Position numbers and translations under genes: made by a program. The notes under the pieces are model-generated. The model ran no database searches. It saw only the letters and a list, made by a program, of their open reading frames with translations, and had not been told where the DNA came from. A stretch of 64,000 nucleotides of DNA, from assembly GCA_963703355.1 (NCBI GenBank), contig OY969813.1:2232001-2296000 (forward strand). The letters run 5' to 3'. Positions 1-6,817 of this stretch are shown here, in pieces (positions within the stretch are counted from its first letter, which is position 1; every line of letters begins with the position of its first letter). The DNA is from Puia sp963703355. Its GTDB lineage: Bacteria > Bacteroidota > Bacteroidia > Chitinophagales > Chitinophagaceae.

Positions 1-330
1 ATATTTCTGATTCAGTGAAACGGCTTGTGATGTTGGTGGAAAACCAGGCCCGAAGGAATTTGCTGCCAGTACGATTACCGGTATCTGAAAATAATTTGTT
101 GAAGTACCAACAGCTGCAATATTTGGAAGGGCATCTGCTGTAACCTGCTTATTTGTTTGTTCCTGCACAGCCAGATTTGCCTGGGCAGTCTTCACCTGAA
201 TATTATTTTTCTTCGCGAGATCCAGTGCATCCTGGACTGTAAGCATATGAACAGACTGCGCAGAGGCAAAAGTTGCTCCTGACATGGCCGTTAATAAGGC
301 CAGCAGTCGGTTAGGAAATCTTTTGTTCAT
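1..330 (-). CDS. TolC-family outer-membrane efflux protein, N-terminal part
   Basis: Reading the minus strand from ATG at 330 gives an open frame to the window edge: a signal peptide (MNKRFPNRLLALLTAMSGA..., probable cleavage after SAQ near residue 26), then LTVQDALDLAKKNNIQVK, the usual opening of TolC/OEP proteins (outer-membrane channel of RND or type I export systems). Only about 110 residues are in the window. The start lies inside the end of the tetR gene (20-nt overlap), so the two are very probably co-transcribed and translationally coupled; the efflux pump's other subunits would lie beyond position 1. The TolC assignment rests on the N-terminal motif and this context. Confidence 0.8.
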   Translation of the reverse strand, partial: MNKRFPNRLLALLTAMSGATFASAQSVHMLTVQDALDLAKKNNIQVKTAQANLAVQEQTNKQVTADALPNIAAVGTSTNYFQIPVIVLAANSFGPGFPPTSQAVSLNQKY

Positions 331-949
331 GTAAAGTAGTTTTTTGACGTTCGTTCAAATATTTCTCAATCAGTTTTTTTCCTTTGGGATTACAAACGCT
401 GTGAAGGAACAAAATGGCCAGTTCCTGGCAGGTTTGATTCATCGGATATTTATTCTGTGGGAAAGCCTCCTGGTTAAAAGGCATAAATGATGTTTCTATC
501 CGATGACGTGTAGTGAGGTCAACGTTCAGTTCGCTGCGGTATAAATCCTCACGAATCCCTTTATCCAGATTCTCCTTGATGACTGTATAGAGAAACTGAT
601 ATTTATATTGTTTCAACCGTTTGAACGCTGCCGGATGATGTTTTTCCAGGTCATACATCAACTGAGGGTTCATGGCTTTCAGCATTTCCTGAAATGAATC
701 CAGCGCCAGGAATATTTCATGCACGGCGTTGTCGGCAGCAAAACTGAACTCACGACAACCTTCTTCATTTCTATTAATTTCTTCGTTGACCACAGCCTCA
801 ACCATCGAGTCCTTGTCGATAAAAAACTGATAGATGGTCTTTTTGCTCATTCCGAGTTGTGCTGCGATCTCGTCCATCGTGATGGACCTGATGCCGTATC
901 TCATGAACAGGTCGTGTGCCTTCTCCAGTATTCTGTCTTTGTTTTCCAT
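311..949 (-). CDS. TetR/AcrR-family transcriptional regulator
   Basis: 212 residues, usual TetR length. The N-terminal helix-turn-helix is clear: ILEKAHDLFMRYGIRSITMD followed by EIAAQLGMSKKTIYQFF (residues about 24-43). The C-terminal ligand domain is variable, as in the family, so the inducer cannot be read. It is the first gene of a minus-strand unit that runs into a TolC-type efflux gene with a 20-nt overlap, the classic layout of a local repressor of a drug/solvent pump. Its promoter is a consensus TTTG-N19-TAGTTTTG overlapped by a palindrome, suggesting autoregulation. Confidence 0.93.
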   Translation of the reverse strand: MENKDRILEKAHDLFMRYGIRSITMDEIAAQLGMSKKTIYQFFIDKDSMVEAVVNEEINRNEEGCREFSFAADNAVHEIFLALDSFQEMLKAMNPQLMYDLEKHHPAAFKRLKQYKYQFLYTVIKENLDKGIREDLYRSELNVDLTTRHRIETSFMPFNQEAFPQNKYPMNQTCQELAILFLHSVCNPKGKKLIEKYLNERQKTTLHEQKIS

Positions 950-971
950 ATTAAACCCTCAAAAAGGACCA

Positions 972-1002
972 CAAAACTACGGAAACTATTTGCGTAACCA
1001 AA
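972..1002 (-). promoter_or_regulatory. Consensus Bacteroidota promoter of the tetR-tolC unit
   Basis: On the minus strand TTTG (1002-999) is separated by exactly 19 nt from TAGTTTTG (979-972), matching the Bacteroidota sigma consensus TTTG-N19-TAnnTTTG. Transcription would start near 967, leaving a leader of about 18 nt before the tetR ATG at 949. Confidence 0.8.
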
Positions 1003-1008
1003 GTTTCC
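981..1008. promoter_or_regulatory. Palindromic operator candidate (TetR autoregulation)
   Basis: GGAAACT (981-987) and AGTTTCC (1002-1008) are perfect 7-bp inverted arms with a 14-nt spacer. The palindrome covers the -33 box and most of the -33/-7 spacer of the tetR promoter, where a repressor would block polymerase. It also lies about 70 nt upstream of the divergent DUF502 gene's promoter. Binding by the neighbouring TetR is an inference. Confidence 0.55.
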
Positions 1009-1075
1009 ACCGATTATTTCCGGGTTTTCGCCGATAAATAGGAGACCTGGGCGGTATCGGCTGTCTTTTTAAACG

Positions 1076-1103
1076 TTGGCCGCCAAAGGATTGATTAAAT
1101 TTG
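1076..1103 (+). promoter_or_regulatory. Promoter of the DUF502 gene
   Basis: TTG (1076-1078), 17 nt, TAAATTTG (1096-1103). The -7 box lies inside the longer reading frame that could start with TTG at 1076, so the transcript begins near 1108 and the real start must be ATG 1121. Confidence 0.6.
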
Positions 1104-1120
1104 AGAACAAACCACTGATT

Positions 1121-1741
1121 ATGAAAATTCAGATCATATTGCGTAAACTATTCAAGTATTTTTTGCAGGGTCTGATTATCCTGGCTCCCATTACCATCAC
1201 GTTATGGGCTGTACTTTCTCTGTTTAATTGGGTAGATAATATTTTACCTGATTTTATTCATGATCATTTTCCCCGGCTTGCTCTCGACGAAAATGGAAAT
1301 CCAAGACGAATTCCTGGTATCGGTTTTATTTTAGTGATAGGCATCGTACTTATAGTGGGTTATGTTTCGTCTTCTTTTATAGTCAGCAAACTGGTTGAGT
1401 TATTTGATAAGATTCTGGAGAAAACGCCAGGGATTAAAATCATTTATACTACAGTTAAAGATTTTTTTGAAGCCTTTGCAGGCAACAAGAGAAAATTTGA
1501 TCGTGCCGTTTTAGTTTGTATTGAAGCGACGGATGTCTGGCGTATTGGTTTCATTACTCATCAGGAACTCAACGAATTCGGATTACAGGAATATATTTCA
1601 GTGTATGTACCACAATCCTATGCATTCGCCGGCCATCTTTATTTTGTGAAAAAAGAAAGGATTCGACTGATCACGGATGTTACTTCAACAGACGCAATGA
1701 AATTCGCGATATCGGGTGGTGTTACGAATATTGATGAATAA
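1121..1741 (+). CDS. DUF502 family membrane protein
   Basis: 206 residues from ATG 1121, chosen because a -7 promoter box lies just upstream and excludes the TTG at 1076. Two transmembrane helices are visible: about residues 11-33 (FLQGLIILAPITITLWAVLS) and 62-85 (IGFILVIGIVLIVGYVSS). Between and after them come the family's features: a G.L...P..ITL opening, then a soluble C-terminal part with TPGIKIIYTTVKDFFEAF and VPQSYAFAGHLYFV. DUF502 proteins are inner-membrane proteins of unknown function. It stands alone; the region downstream is a repeat locus. Confidence 0.88.
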   Translation: MKIQIILRKLFKYFLQGLIILAPITITLWAVLSLFNWVDNILPDFIHDHFPRLALDENGNPRRIPGIGFILVIGIVLIVGYVSSSFIVSKLVELFDKILEKTPGIKIIYTTVKDFFEAFAGNKRKFDRAVLVCIEATDVWRIGFITHQELNEFGLQEYISVYVPQSYAFAGHLYFVKKERIRLITDVTSTDAMKFAISGGVTNIDE

Positions 1742-1913
1742 CGGTTCGGATGACCGATGACGGATGACCGTTGACCGTTGACCGTTGACCGTTGACCGAT
1801 GACCGAAATATAACCTGAAAATAGTATTTGGCATTTGATTCAACCACGTTAATTTGTTTCTGAAAATAAATCGGCCAACGGCTGTCAACGGCCAACCGCC
1901 AACGGCCAACAGC
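1742..1913. repeat. Inverted pair of heptamer arrays, GTTGGCC/GTTGACC family (locus 1)
   Basis: Left arm 1742-1806 consists of GACCGTT-type units with period 7, including four clean copies in a row. Right arm 1872-1913 is CGGCCAACGGC-type sequence, i.e. the same heptamer in the opposite orientation with GTTGGCC instead of GTTGACC. The spacer is about 65 bp and has no recognisable gene. An RNA or single strand could fold into an imperfect long hairpin. The locus fills the gap between the DUF502 gene and the nuclease gene, both on the plus strand. Confidence 0.85.
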
Positions 1914-1940
1914 TTTCAATGATTAGCAGCAAACATATCC

Positions 1941-2906
1941 ATGAAAAAAATATGCTGCTTAATCGCTTTCTCGCTGATATCACACCGATCCTATTGCTGG
2001 GGATTTTTCATGCATGAAAAAATAAACTATCACGCGGTTTTCCTGTTGCCACCGCAGATGATGATTTTCTTCAAACCAAATATTGGTTTTCTCTCGGAAC
2101 ATGCCGTTGATCCGGACAAGAGGCGATATATGGTAGGAAGTGAAGGAGCTCATCATTTTCTCGATATCGATCACTATGGTGTGTACCCTTTCCCTTCACT
2201 ACCTCGTAACTACTCCCTGGCTATTCAAAAATTTTCATCAGATACTTTACAGAAATACGGAATCGTTCCCTGGTGGACACAAATTATGATGAGTCGCCTC
2301 ACAAAAGCTTTTCGGGAAAAAGACAAACAGGCTATTTTAAAAACTGCTGCAGAATTGGGTCATTACATTGCAGATGCACACGTTCCCTTACACGTATGTT
2401 CAAATCATAATGGGCAACTGACGCATCAGGAAGGAATACACGCTTTCTGGGAATCAAGGGTGCCGGAGCTATTTGCCGAAACCGACTGGGATTTTTTTAT
2501 CGGGAAGGCAATGTATATCTCAGACTTTTCAACTTTTATCTGGGACCGTGTTCTGGAAAGTGCGGCAGCAGCAGATACCGTTCTTCGTGTTGAAAAAGAA
2601 ATAAGTAATCGCTTCAGCTCTGATCAAAAATATGCATTCGAAGAAAGGAAAGGGAAAATAATAAAACAATATTCCGCTGCGTATGCGACTGCGTATGAAA
2701 ACAATCTGGATCACATGATAGAAAGACGCATGCGGCAGTCCATTTTTGCGGTTGCTTCCTGTTGGTACACCGCCTGGGTGAACGCCGGTCAGCCACCTCT
2801 CGACAAACTCACATCCGACAGTCTTTCCATCGCCGATCAAAATGAATTTCAGCGGCTCAATGTTGCATGGAAGAATGGGAAGGTGATGGGGAAGTCATGT
2901 GATTGA
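1941..2906 (+). CDS. S1/P1 nuclease / zinc-dependent phospholipase C-like secreted protein
   Basis: 321 residues with an N-terminal signal peptide. The mature protein would begin WGFFMHEKIN; an N-terminal Trp is a zinc ligand in the S1/P1 nuclease and phospholipase C superfamily. Further metal-site motifs are HHFLDIDHY and LGHYIADAHVPLHVCSNHNG followed by GIHAFWESRVPE, close to the canonical family pattern. A trinuclear-zinc phosphodiesterase acting in the periplasm or outside the cell is expected; substrate (nucleic acid or phospholipid) cannot be decided. The TGA stop (2904-2906) already belongs to the GACCGTT-type array that follows, so the last residues may be repeat-derived. Confidence 0.85.
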   Translation: MKKICCLIAFSLISHRSYCWGFFMHEKINYHAVFLLPPQMMIFFKPNIGFLSEHAVDPDKRRYMVGSEGAHHFLDIDHYGVYPFPSLPRNYSLAIQKFSSDTLQKYGIVPWWTQIMMSRLTKAFREKDKQAILKTAAELGHYIADAHVPLHVCSNHNGQLTHQEGIHAFWESRVPELFAETDWDFFIGKAMYISDFSTFIWDRVLESAAAADTVLRVEKEISNRFSSDQKYAFEERKGKIIKQYSAAYATAYENNLDHMIERRMRQSIFAVASCWYTAWVNAGQPPLDKLTSDSLSIADQNEFQRLNVAWKNGKVMGKSCD

Positions 2907-2993
2907 CCGTTTGCGGTTGACCGACGACCGTTGGCGGTTTGCCATTGGCGGTTTGCCGTTGGCGGTTTGCCGTTGGCGGTTTGCCGTTGGCCG
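2904..2993. repeat. Left arm of heptamer array pair around the IVP-like gene (locus 2)
   Basis: Period-7 array of GGTTTGC/CGTTGGC units: five or more near-identical copies between 2930 and 2993. It begins inside the stop codon of the nuclease gene and ends 23 nt before the ATG of the four-helix-bundle gene. Same sequence family as the locus at 1742-1913. Confidence 0.88.
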
Positions 2994-3016
2994 ATATTTA
3001 TTTTTATCAATGCGTT

Positions 3017-3376
3017 ATGTCAAACTACAAAAATTTGGATGTCTGGAAACCGTCTATAGAAGCAGTAAAAGAGGTGTATGCATTAACTAAGTCATACCCA
3101 TTTGAGGAACGTTTTGGATTAATATCTCAAACAAATAGAGCAGCAGTTTCGATCCCATCCAATATAGCAGAGGGACTTGGCAGGAACCATAAGAAGGATA
3201 CAATTCAGTTTTTATATATTTCACGGGGATCTGCCTATGAAGTAGAAACGCTGTTAAATATTGCATTCTCCATAAATATAATACATGAGGATTCTTATAT
3301 TAAAATCAATGAGATAATGGAAAGAGTCCTCAAGGTTATAAATGGATATATCAATTATTTAGAGAAAAAAACATAA
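3017..3376 (+). CDS. Four-helix bundle protein (23S rRNA intervening-sequence protein family, TIGR02436)
   Basis: 119 residues from ATG 3017 (upstream sequence in frame is repeat array and does not look coding). It begins NYKNLDVWKPSIEAVKEVYA and contains RAAVSIPSNIAEGLGRNHKK and FLYISRGSAYEVETLLNIA, the family signature. Relatives are encoded in 23S rRNA intervening sequences and at free-standing loci in Bacteroidota, and the Avd proteins of diversity-generating retroelements share the fold; Avd binds nucleic acid and reverse transcriptase. Here the gene sits exactly between two oppositely oriented arrays of one heptamer family (2904-2993 and 3380-3402) and separates two unrelated genes, so it looks like cargo of the repeat element. 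Function unknown. Confidence 0.9.
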   Translation: MSNYKNLDVWKPSIEAVKEVYALTKSYPFEERFGLISQTNRAAVSIPSNIAEGLGRNHKKDTIQFLYISRGSAYEVETLLNIAFSINIIHEDSYIKINEIMERVLKVINGYINYLEKKT

Positions 3377-3379
3377 TCC

Positions 3380-3402
3380 CGGCCAACCGCCAACCGCCAA
3401 CG
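3380..3402. repeat. Right arm of heptamer array pair around the IVP-like gene (locus 2)
   Basis: Three GGCCAAC/CGCCAAC units, the reverse complement of the left-arm heptamers, beginning 3 nt after the TAA of the four-helix-bundle gene. The two arms form an inverted repeat with the gene as the loop. Confidence 0.85.
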
Positions 3403-3437
3403 AAATGTCGTAAATTGCGGCTCCAGAATTGCAACCC

Positions 3438-4490
3438 ATGATTCACAATTTCAACGCAGGTCCAAGCATTTTACCGAAGGAGGTTTTTGAAGAAGCAGCT
3501 AAGGCTATTTTGAATTTCAGAGACACGGGCCTCTCTATTCTTGAAATAGGACATAGGACATCTTTATTTCAATCGGTATTGGATGAAACTGTTTCACTGG
3601 CAAAAGAACTTATGCAACTGGATGCCGATCATGAGGTTTTATTTCTTCATGGTGGTGCAACGACGCAGTTCTTCCAGGTACCCATGAATTTGCTGAATGA
3701 AAATCAAACGGCTGCTTATCTGGATTGCGGCGTATGGGGATCCAAAGCAATCAAAGAAGCTCGTTTGTTTGGAAATGTGGAAGTGGTAGCTTCTTCAAAA
3801 GATAAAAATTATACCTACATCCCCAAGAATTTTAAAATACCTGCGGACGCGGCTTATTTTCATTATACTACCAACAACACGATTGAAGGAACAGAAATGT
3901 TTCCCATCCCGGAAACAGATGTACCACTCGTTGCAGATATGAGCAGCGACATCCTGAGTCATGTTGTTGACTTCAATCGCTTCGCTCTTATTTATGCGGG
4001 GGCACAAAAAAATATTGGTGCAGCTGGCGTGAATATGGTTGTTATCAGAAAAGATATTCTTGGAAAGGTAAACCGCAAACTTCCGGGCATGATGGATTAC
4101 CGTCAGCATATCGAAGCGGGATCCATGCTCAATACGCCACCAGTATTTGCTATTTATGTTTGTCTGCTTACGCTCCGCTGGTTAAAGCAGCAGGGTGGCG
4201 TGGCGGCTATCGAAAAAATCAATAGAACAAAAGCCGACCTGCTTTATAAGGCACTGGAATCAAAAGAAGGATTTGCGCCGACCGTTGCGACAGAAGACAG
4301 AAGCAGAATGAATGTGGTATTTCTGATCAATGATCCATTACTGGAAAAAAAATTCCTCGATGCCTGTAAAGAACAACATATGGTAGGTGTAAAAGGTCAC
4401 CGAAGTGTTGGCGGATACAGAGTTTCCTTATATAATGCGCTTCCACTTGAAAGTGTCAAAGCGCTGACCAATCTCATCGATCAAATTTAA
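3438..4490 (+). CDS. serC: Phosphoserine aminotransferase
   Basis: 350 residues from ATG 3438 (IHNFNAGPSILPKEVF, the usual N-terminus). Converts 3-phosphohydroxypyruvate and glutamate to phosphoserine (serine synthesis) and the analogous step of pyridoxal phosphate synthesis. Visible motifs: FLHGGATTQFFQVP near 70-82 (cofactor phosphate pocket), VADMSSDI near 165, and the PLP lysine K191 in YAGAQKNIG. Full length. The next gene, DUF1015, starts 9 nt after its stop; serA, often between these two in Bacteroidota, is absent here. A weak -7-like TAAATTGC lies about 25 nt upstream. Confidence 0.96.
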   Translation: MIHNFNAGPSILPKEVFEEAAKAILNFRDTGLSILEIGHRTSLFQSVLDETVSLAKELMQLDADHEVLFLHGGATTQFFQVPMNLLNENQTAAYLDCGVWGSKAIKEARLFGNVEVVASSKDKNYTYIPKNFKIPADAAYFHYTTNNTIEGTEMFPIPETDVPLVADMSSDILSHVVDFNRFALIYAGAQKNIGAAGVNMVVIRKDILGKVNRKLPGMMDYRQHIEAGSMLNTPPVFAIYVCLLTLRWLKQQGGVAAIEKINRTKADLLYKALESKEGFAPTVATEDRSRMNVVFLINDPLLEKKFLDACKEQHMVGVKGHRSVGGYRVSLYNALPLESVKALTNLIDQI

Positions 4491-4499
4491 TTTTAATTT

Positions 4500-5729
4500 A
4501 TGGCAACTATTGCTCCCTTTAGAGCGCTCAGGCCAGCCAAGGATCTCGCACCTCGCATAGCTTCCCTTCCTTACGACGTGCTCAGTAGCACAGAAGCAAG
4601 GGTATTGTCGGAGAAAAATCCCTATTCTTTTTTACATATAACAAAAGCAGAAATCGACCTGCCAGAGGAGACCGACGTACACAGTGACCGAGTTTATCAC
4701 AAGGCAGCAGATAATTTGTTCATCTTTAAAGACAACCAAATCCTGATTCAGGATGAACAACCCGCCTATTATATATATGAGCTCACGATGGGCAAAAGAA
4801 CTCAAACAGGCCTCGTTTGTGTTAGTTCTGTTAAAGACTATGAAGACAACATCATTAAAAAACACGAACTGACCCGCCCTGAAAAAGAACTGGATCGCAT
4901 AAACCATATGCGCATCACCGGGGCACAAACCGGAAATGTATTCCTGGCATTTAAAACCAGTGTGTCACTGGGTCAATTGATCAACAATTGGAAAAAATCT
5001 CACGAAGCTATATATGACTTTATTGCCGAGGATCAGATTGGACATCGTGTATGGATCGTTCACGATCCGCAGACCATTTCCGAGATTACCAGGATATTCG
5101 AAAAACAAATTCCCTGTACTTATATAGCCGACGGCCACCACCGCGCAGCTTCGGCCGCCAAAGTAAAAAATGCACTTGGCAGTCGGGCCACAACAGATGC
5201 CGAATATTTTTTAACCACATTGTTTCCATCCGATGAATTACGGATTATGGATTACAACCGGGTGGTGAAAGATTTGAATGGTCTAGATACAATCCGTTTT
5301 CTGGAAAAACTCAATGAAAATTTCAGGGTAGAAAAAACAAAAGCTGCCTATTCCCCTGGCAGCCTTCATCATTTCGGAATGTACCTGGATGGGAATTGGT
5401 ATAAATTGGAAGCGAAAGAAAATAGCTTCCCGAAAGACCCGATAGGCATACTCGACGTTAGTATTTTGCAGGAAAATATCTTATCTCCCGTGCTCGGTAT
5501 CCAAGACGTCCGAACAGATAACAGGATTGATTTTGTGGGTGGCATCAGGGGCCTGGCTGAACTGGAGAAAAGAGTAGACAGTGGTCAGATGAAGCTTGCT
5601 TTCAGCCTCTACCCCGTTAGTATGGACCAGCTTTTTGATATCGCCGACAGCGGTCAGATCATGCCTCCTAAAAGCACCTGGTTTGAACCCAAACTACGCG
5701 ATGGACTTTTGACGCATCTGATCAGATAA
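4500..5729 (+). CDS. DUF1015 domain-containing protein
   Basis: 409 residues, starting ATIAPFRALRPAKDLAPRIA and LPYDVLSSTEARVL, the standard DUF1015 opening; ADGHHRAASA near residue 214 is the most conserved block. No signal peptide or membrane segment, so cytoplasmic. Its biochemical function is not established; linkage to serC is common in Bacteroidota and suggests a role near serine or phosphoserine metabolism. It follows serC by 9 nt, so the two form one operon. Confidence 0.9.
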   Translation: MATIAPFRALRPAKDLAPRIASLPYDVLSSTEARVLSEKNPYSFLHITKAEIDLPEETDVHSDRVYHKAADNLFIFKDNQILIQDEQPAYYIYELTMGKRTQTGLVCVSSVKDYEDNIIKKHELTRPEKELDRINHMRITGAQTGNVFLAFKTSVSLGQLINNWKKSHEAIYDFIAEDQIGHRVWIVHDPQTISEITRIFEKQIPCTYIADGHHRAASAAKVKNALGSRATTDAEYFLTTLFPSDELRIMDYNRVVKDLNGLDTIRFLEKLNENFRVEKTKAAYSPGSLHHFGMYLDGNWYKLEAKENSFPKDPIGILDVSILQENILSPVLGIQDVRTDNRIDFVGGIRGLAELEKRVDSGQMKLAFSLYPVSMDQLFDIADSGQIMPPKSTWFEPKLRDGLLTHLIR

Positions 5730-5733
5730 AAGG

Positions 5734-5741
5734 TACTTTTG
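5734..5741 (+). promoter_or_regulatory. -7 promoter box upstream of the TPR protein
   Basis: TACTTTTG matches TAnnTTTG; a TTTG lies 22 nt upstream (5708-5711), a slightly long spacing. It rules out a TTG start at 5739 and supports ATG 5799, with a leader of about 50 nt. Confidence 0.5.
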
Positions 5742-5798
5742 TTGGAACAATTATTTAAACTTCGGGCCGTTTCAAATAACGAAGTCTATATTCAATTC

Positions 5799-6812
5799 AT
5801 GAAAAAAATCCTGGTTGCCACTACACTTTTTCTGTCGGTTTTTACGTGTTATTCCCAACAGGCAGATTCTCTACATAAGATTGCAAAGCAATTCATGCGC
5901 AGCGGAGATTATCCGAATGCGATCATCGTTTTAAACAACGCCCTGAAATTGGATCCGAACAATCTTGAAATGCAGAAGGATCTTACATTCACGCTGTATT
6001 TACAAAGAAATTATAGCGCAGCAGTAGAATCAGGCAGAAAACTGATTGACCGACCCGATGCTGATGAACAATGTTACCAGATTTTAGGCATGGCGTACAA
6101 AGCCATAGATGAAACAAAACAGGCCGATAAAATGTACAAACAGGGAATTAAAAAATTTCCCAGCAGTGGCGAATTGTACAATGAATATGGTGAGATGTTA
6201 TGGGCCAATAAGGACGCTGAATCCATTCGTTTCTGGGAAAAAGGAATTGAAGTAGATCCAAATTATTCCTCTAATTATTACAATGCGTGCAAGTTTTATT
6301 ATTATACTTATGATAAAGTTTGGAGTTTAATCTATGGTGAAATTTTTATTAATCTGGAAAGCTATAGCCGTCGAACACCAGAAATAAAATTGTTACTCGT
6401 GGATGGATATAAAAAATTATTTACCGATCTTAAGCTTCCGAAGAATCAGGCAAACAAAAATCTTTTCGCAGCTGCCTACCTATCCATTATGTCAGACCTT
6501 TCGCCGACTGTTACGATCGGTGTAACGCAGGAATCGCTCAACATACTCAGAAGTAAATTTATTCTGGAATGGTTTGAAAAATACGGAGATAAATATCCTT
6601 TCAGGTTATTTGACTATCAACGGCAACTATTAAAAGAAGGTATGTTTGATGCATATGATCAATGGGCTTTTGGTGCTTCGATGAGCCTTGCAGGATTCCA
6701 AACCTGGTCGTCGCAACATGCGGACGACTACAACCGGTTCATCAATTTCCAGAAGGGACGTGTATTTAAAATGCCCACAGGTCAGAATTACAGAAATCTT
6801 AATGCTAAATAA
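5799..6812 (+). CDS. Secreted/periplasmic tetratricopeptide repeat protein
   Basis: 337 residues from ATG 5799. Residues 1-20 form a signal peptide (KKILVATTLFLSVFTCYSQQ). TPR-like helical pairs follow: AKQFMRSGDYPNAIIVLNNA, CYQILGMAYKAIDETKQADK and later GELYNEYGEMLW, about residues 25-165. The C-terminal half (DLSPTVTIGVTQESLNILRS...) is not a recognised domain. Gene ends 5 nt before the acyl-CoA ligase gene, implying one transcript. TPRs mediate protein contacts; no specific role can be assigned. Confidence 0.8.
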   Translation: MKKILVATTLFLSVFTCYSQQADSLHKIAKQFMRSGDYPNAIIVLNNALKLDPNNLEMQKDLTFTLYLQRNYSAAVESGRKLIDRPDADEQCYQILGMAYKAIDETKQADKMYKQGIKKFPSSGELYNEYGEMLWANKDAESIRFWEKGIEVDPNYSSNYYNACKFYYYTYDKVWSLIYGEIFINLESYSRRTPEIKLLLVDGYKKLFTDLKLPKNQANKNLFAAAYLSIMSDLSPTVTIGVTQESLNILRSKFILEWFEKYGDKYPFRLFDYQRQLLKEGMFDAYDQWAFGASMSLAGFQTWSSQHADDYNRFINFQKGRVFKMPTGQNYRNLNAK

Positions 6813-6817
6813 TAACC

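Noticed and set aside
1076..1120. TTG start of the DUF502 gene at 1076
   Set aside because: The -7 promoter box (1096-1103) falls inside that extension.
1685..1919. Two overlapping minus-strand frames rich in WRLAVDSRW and GQRSTVNG
   Set aside because: Products of the GTTGACC/GTTGGCC array, not genes.
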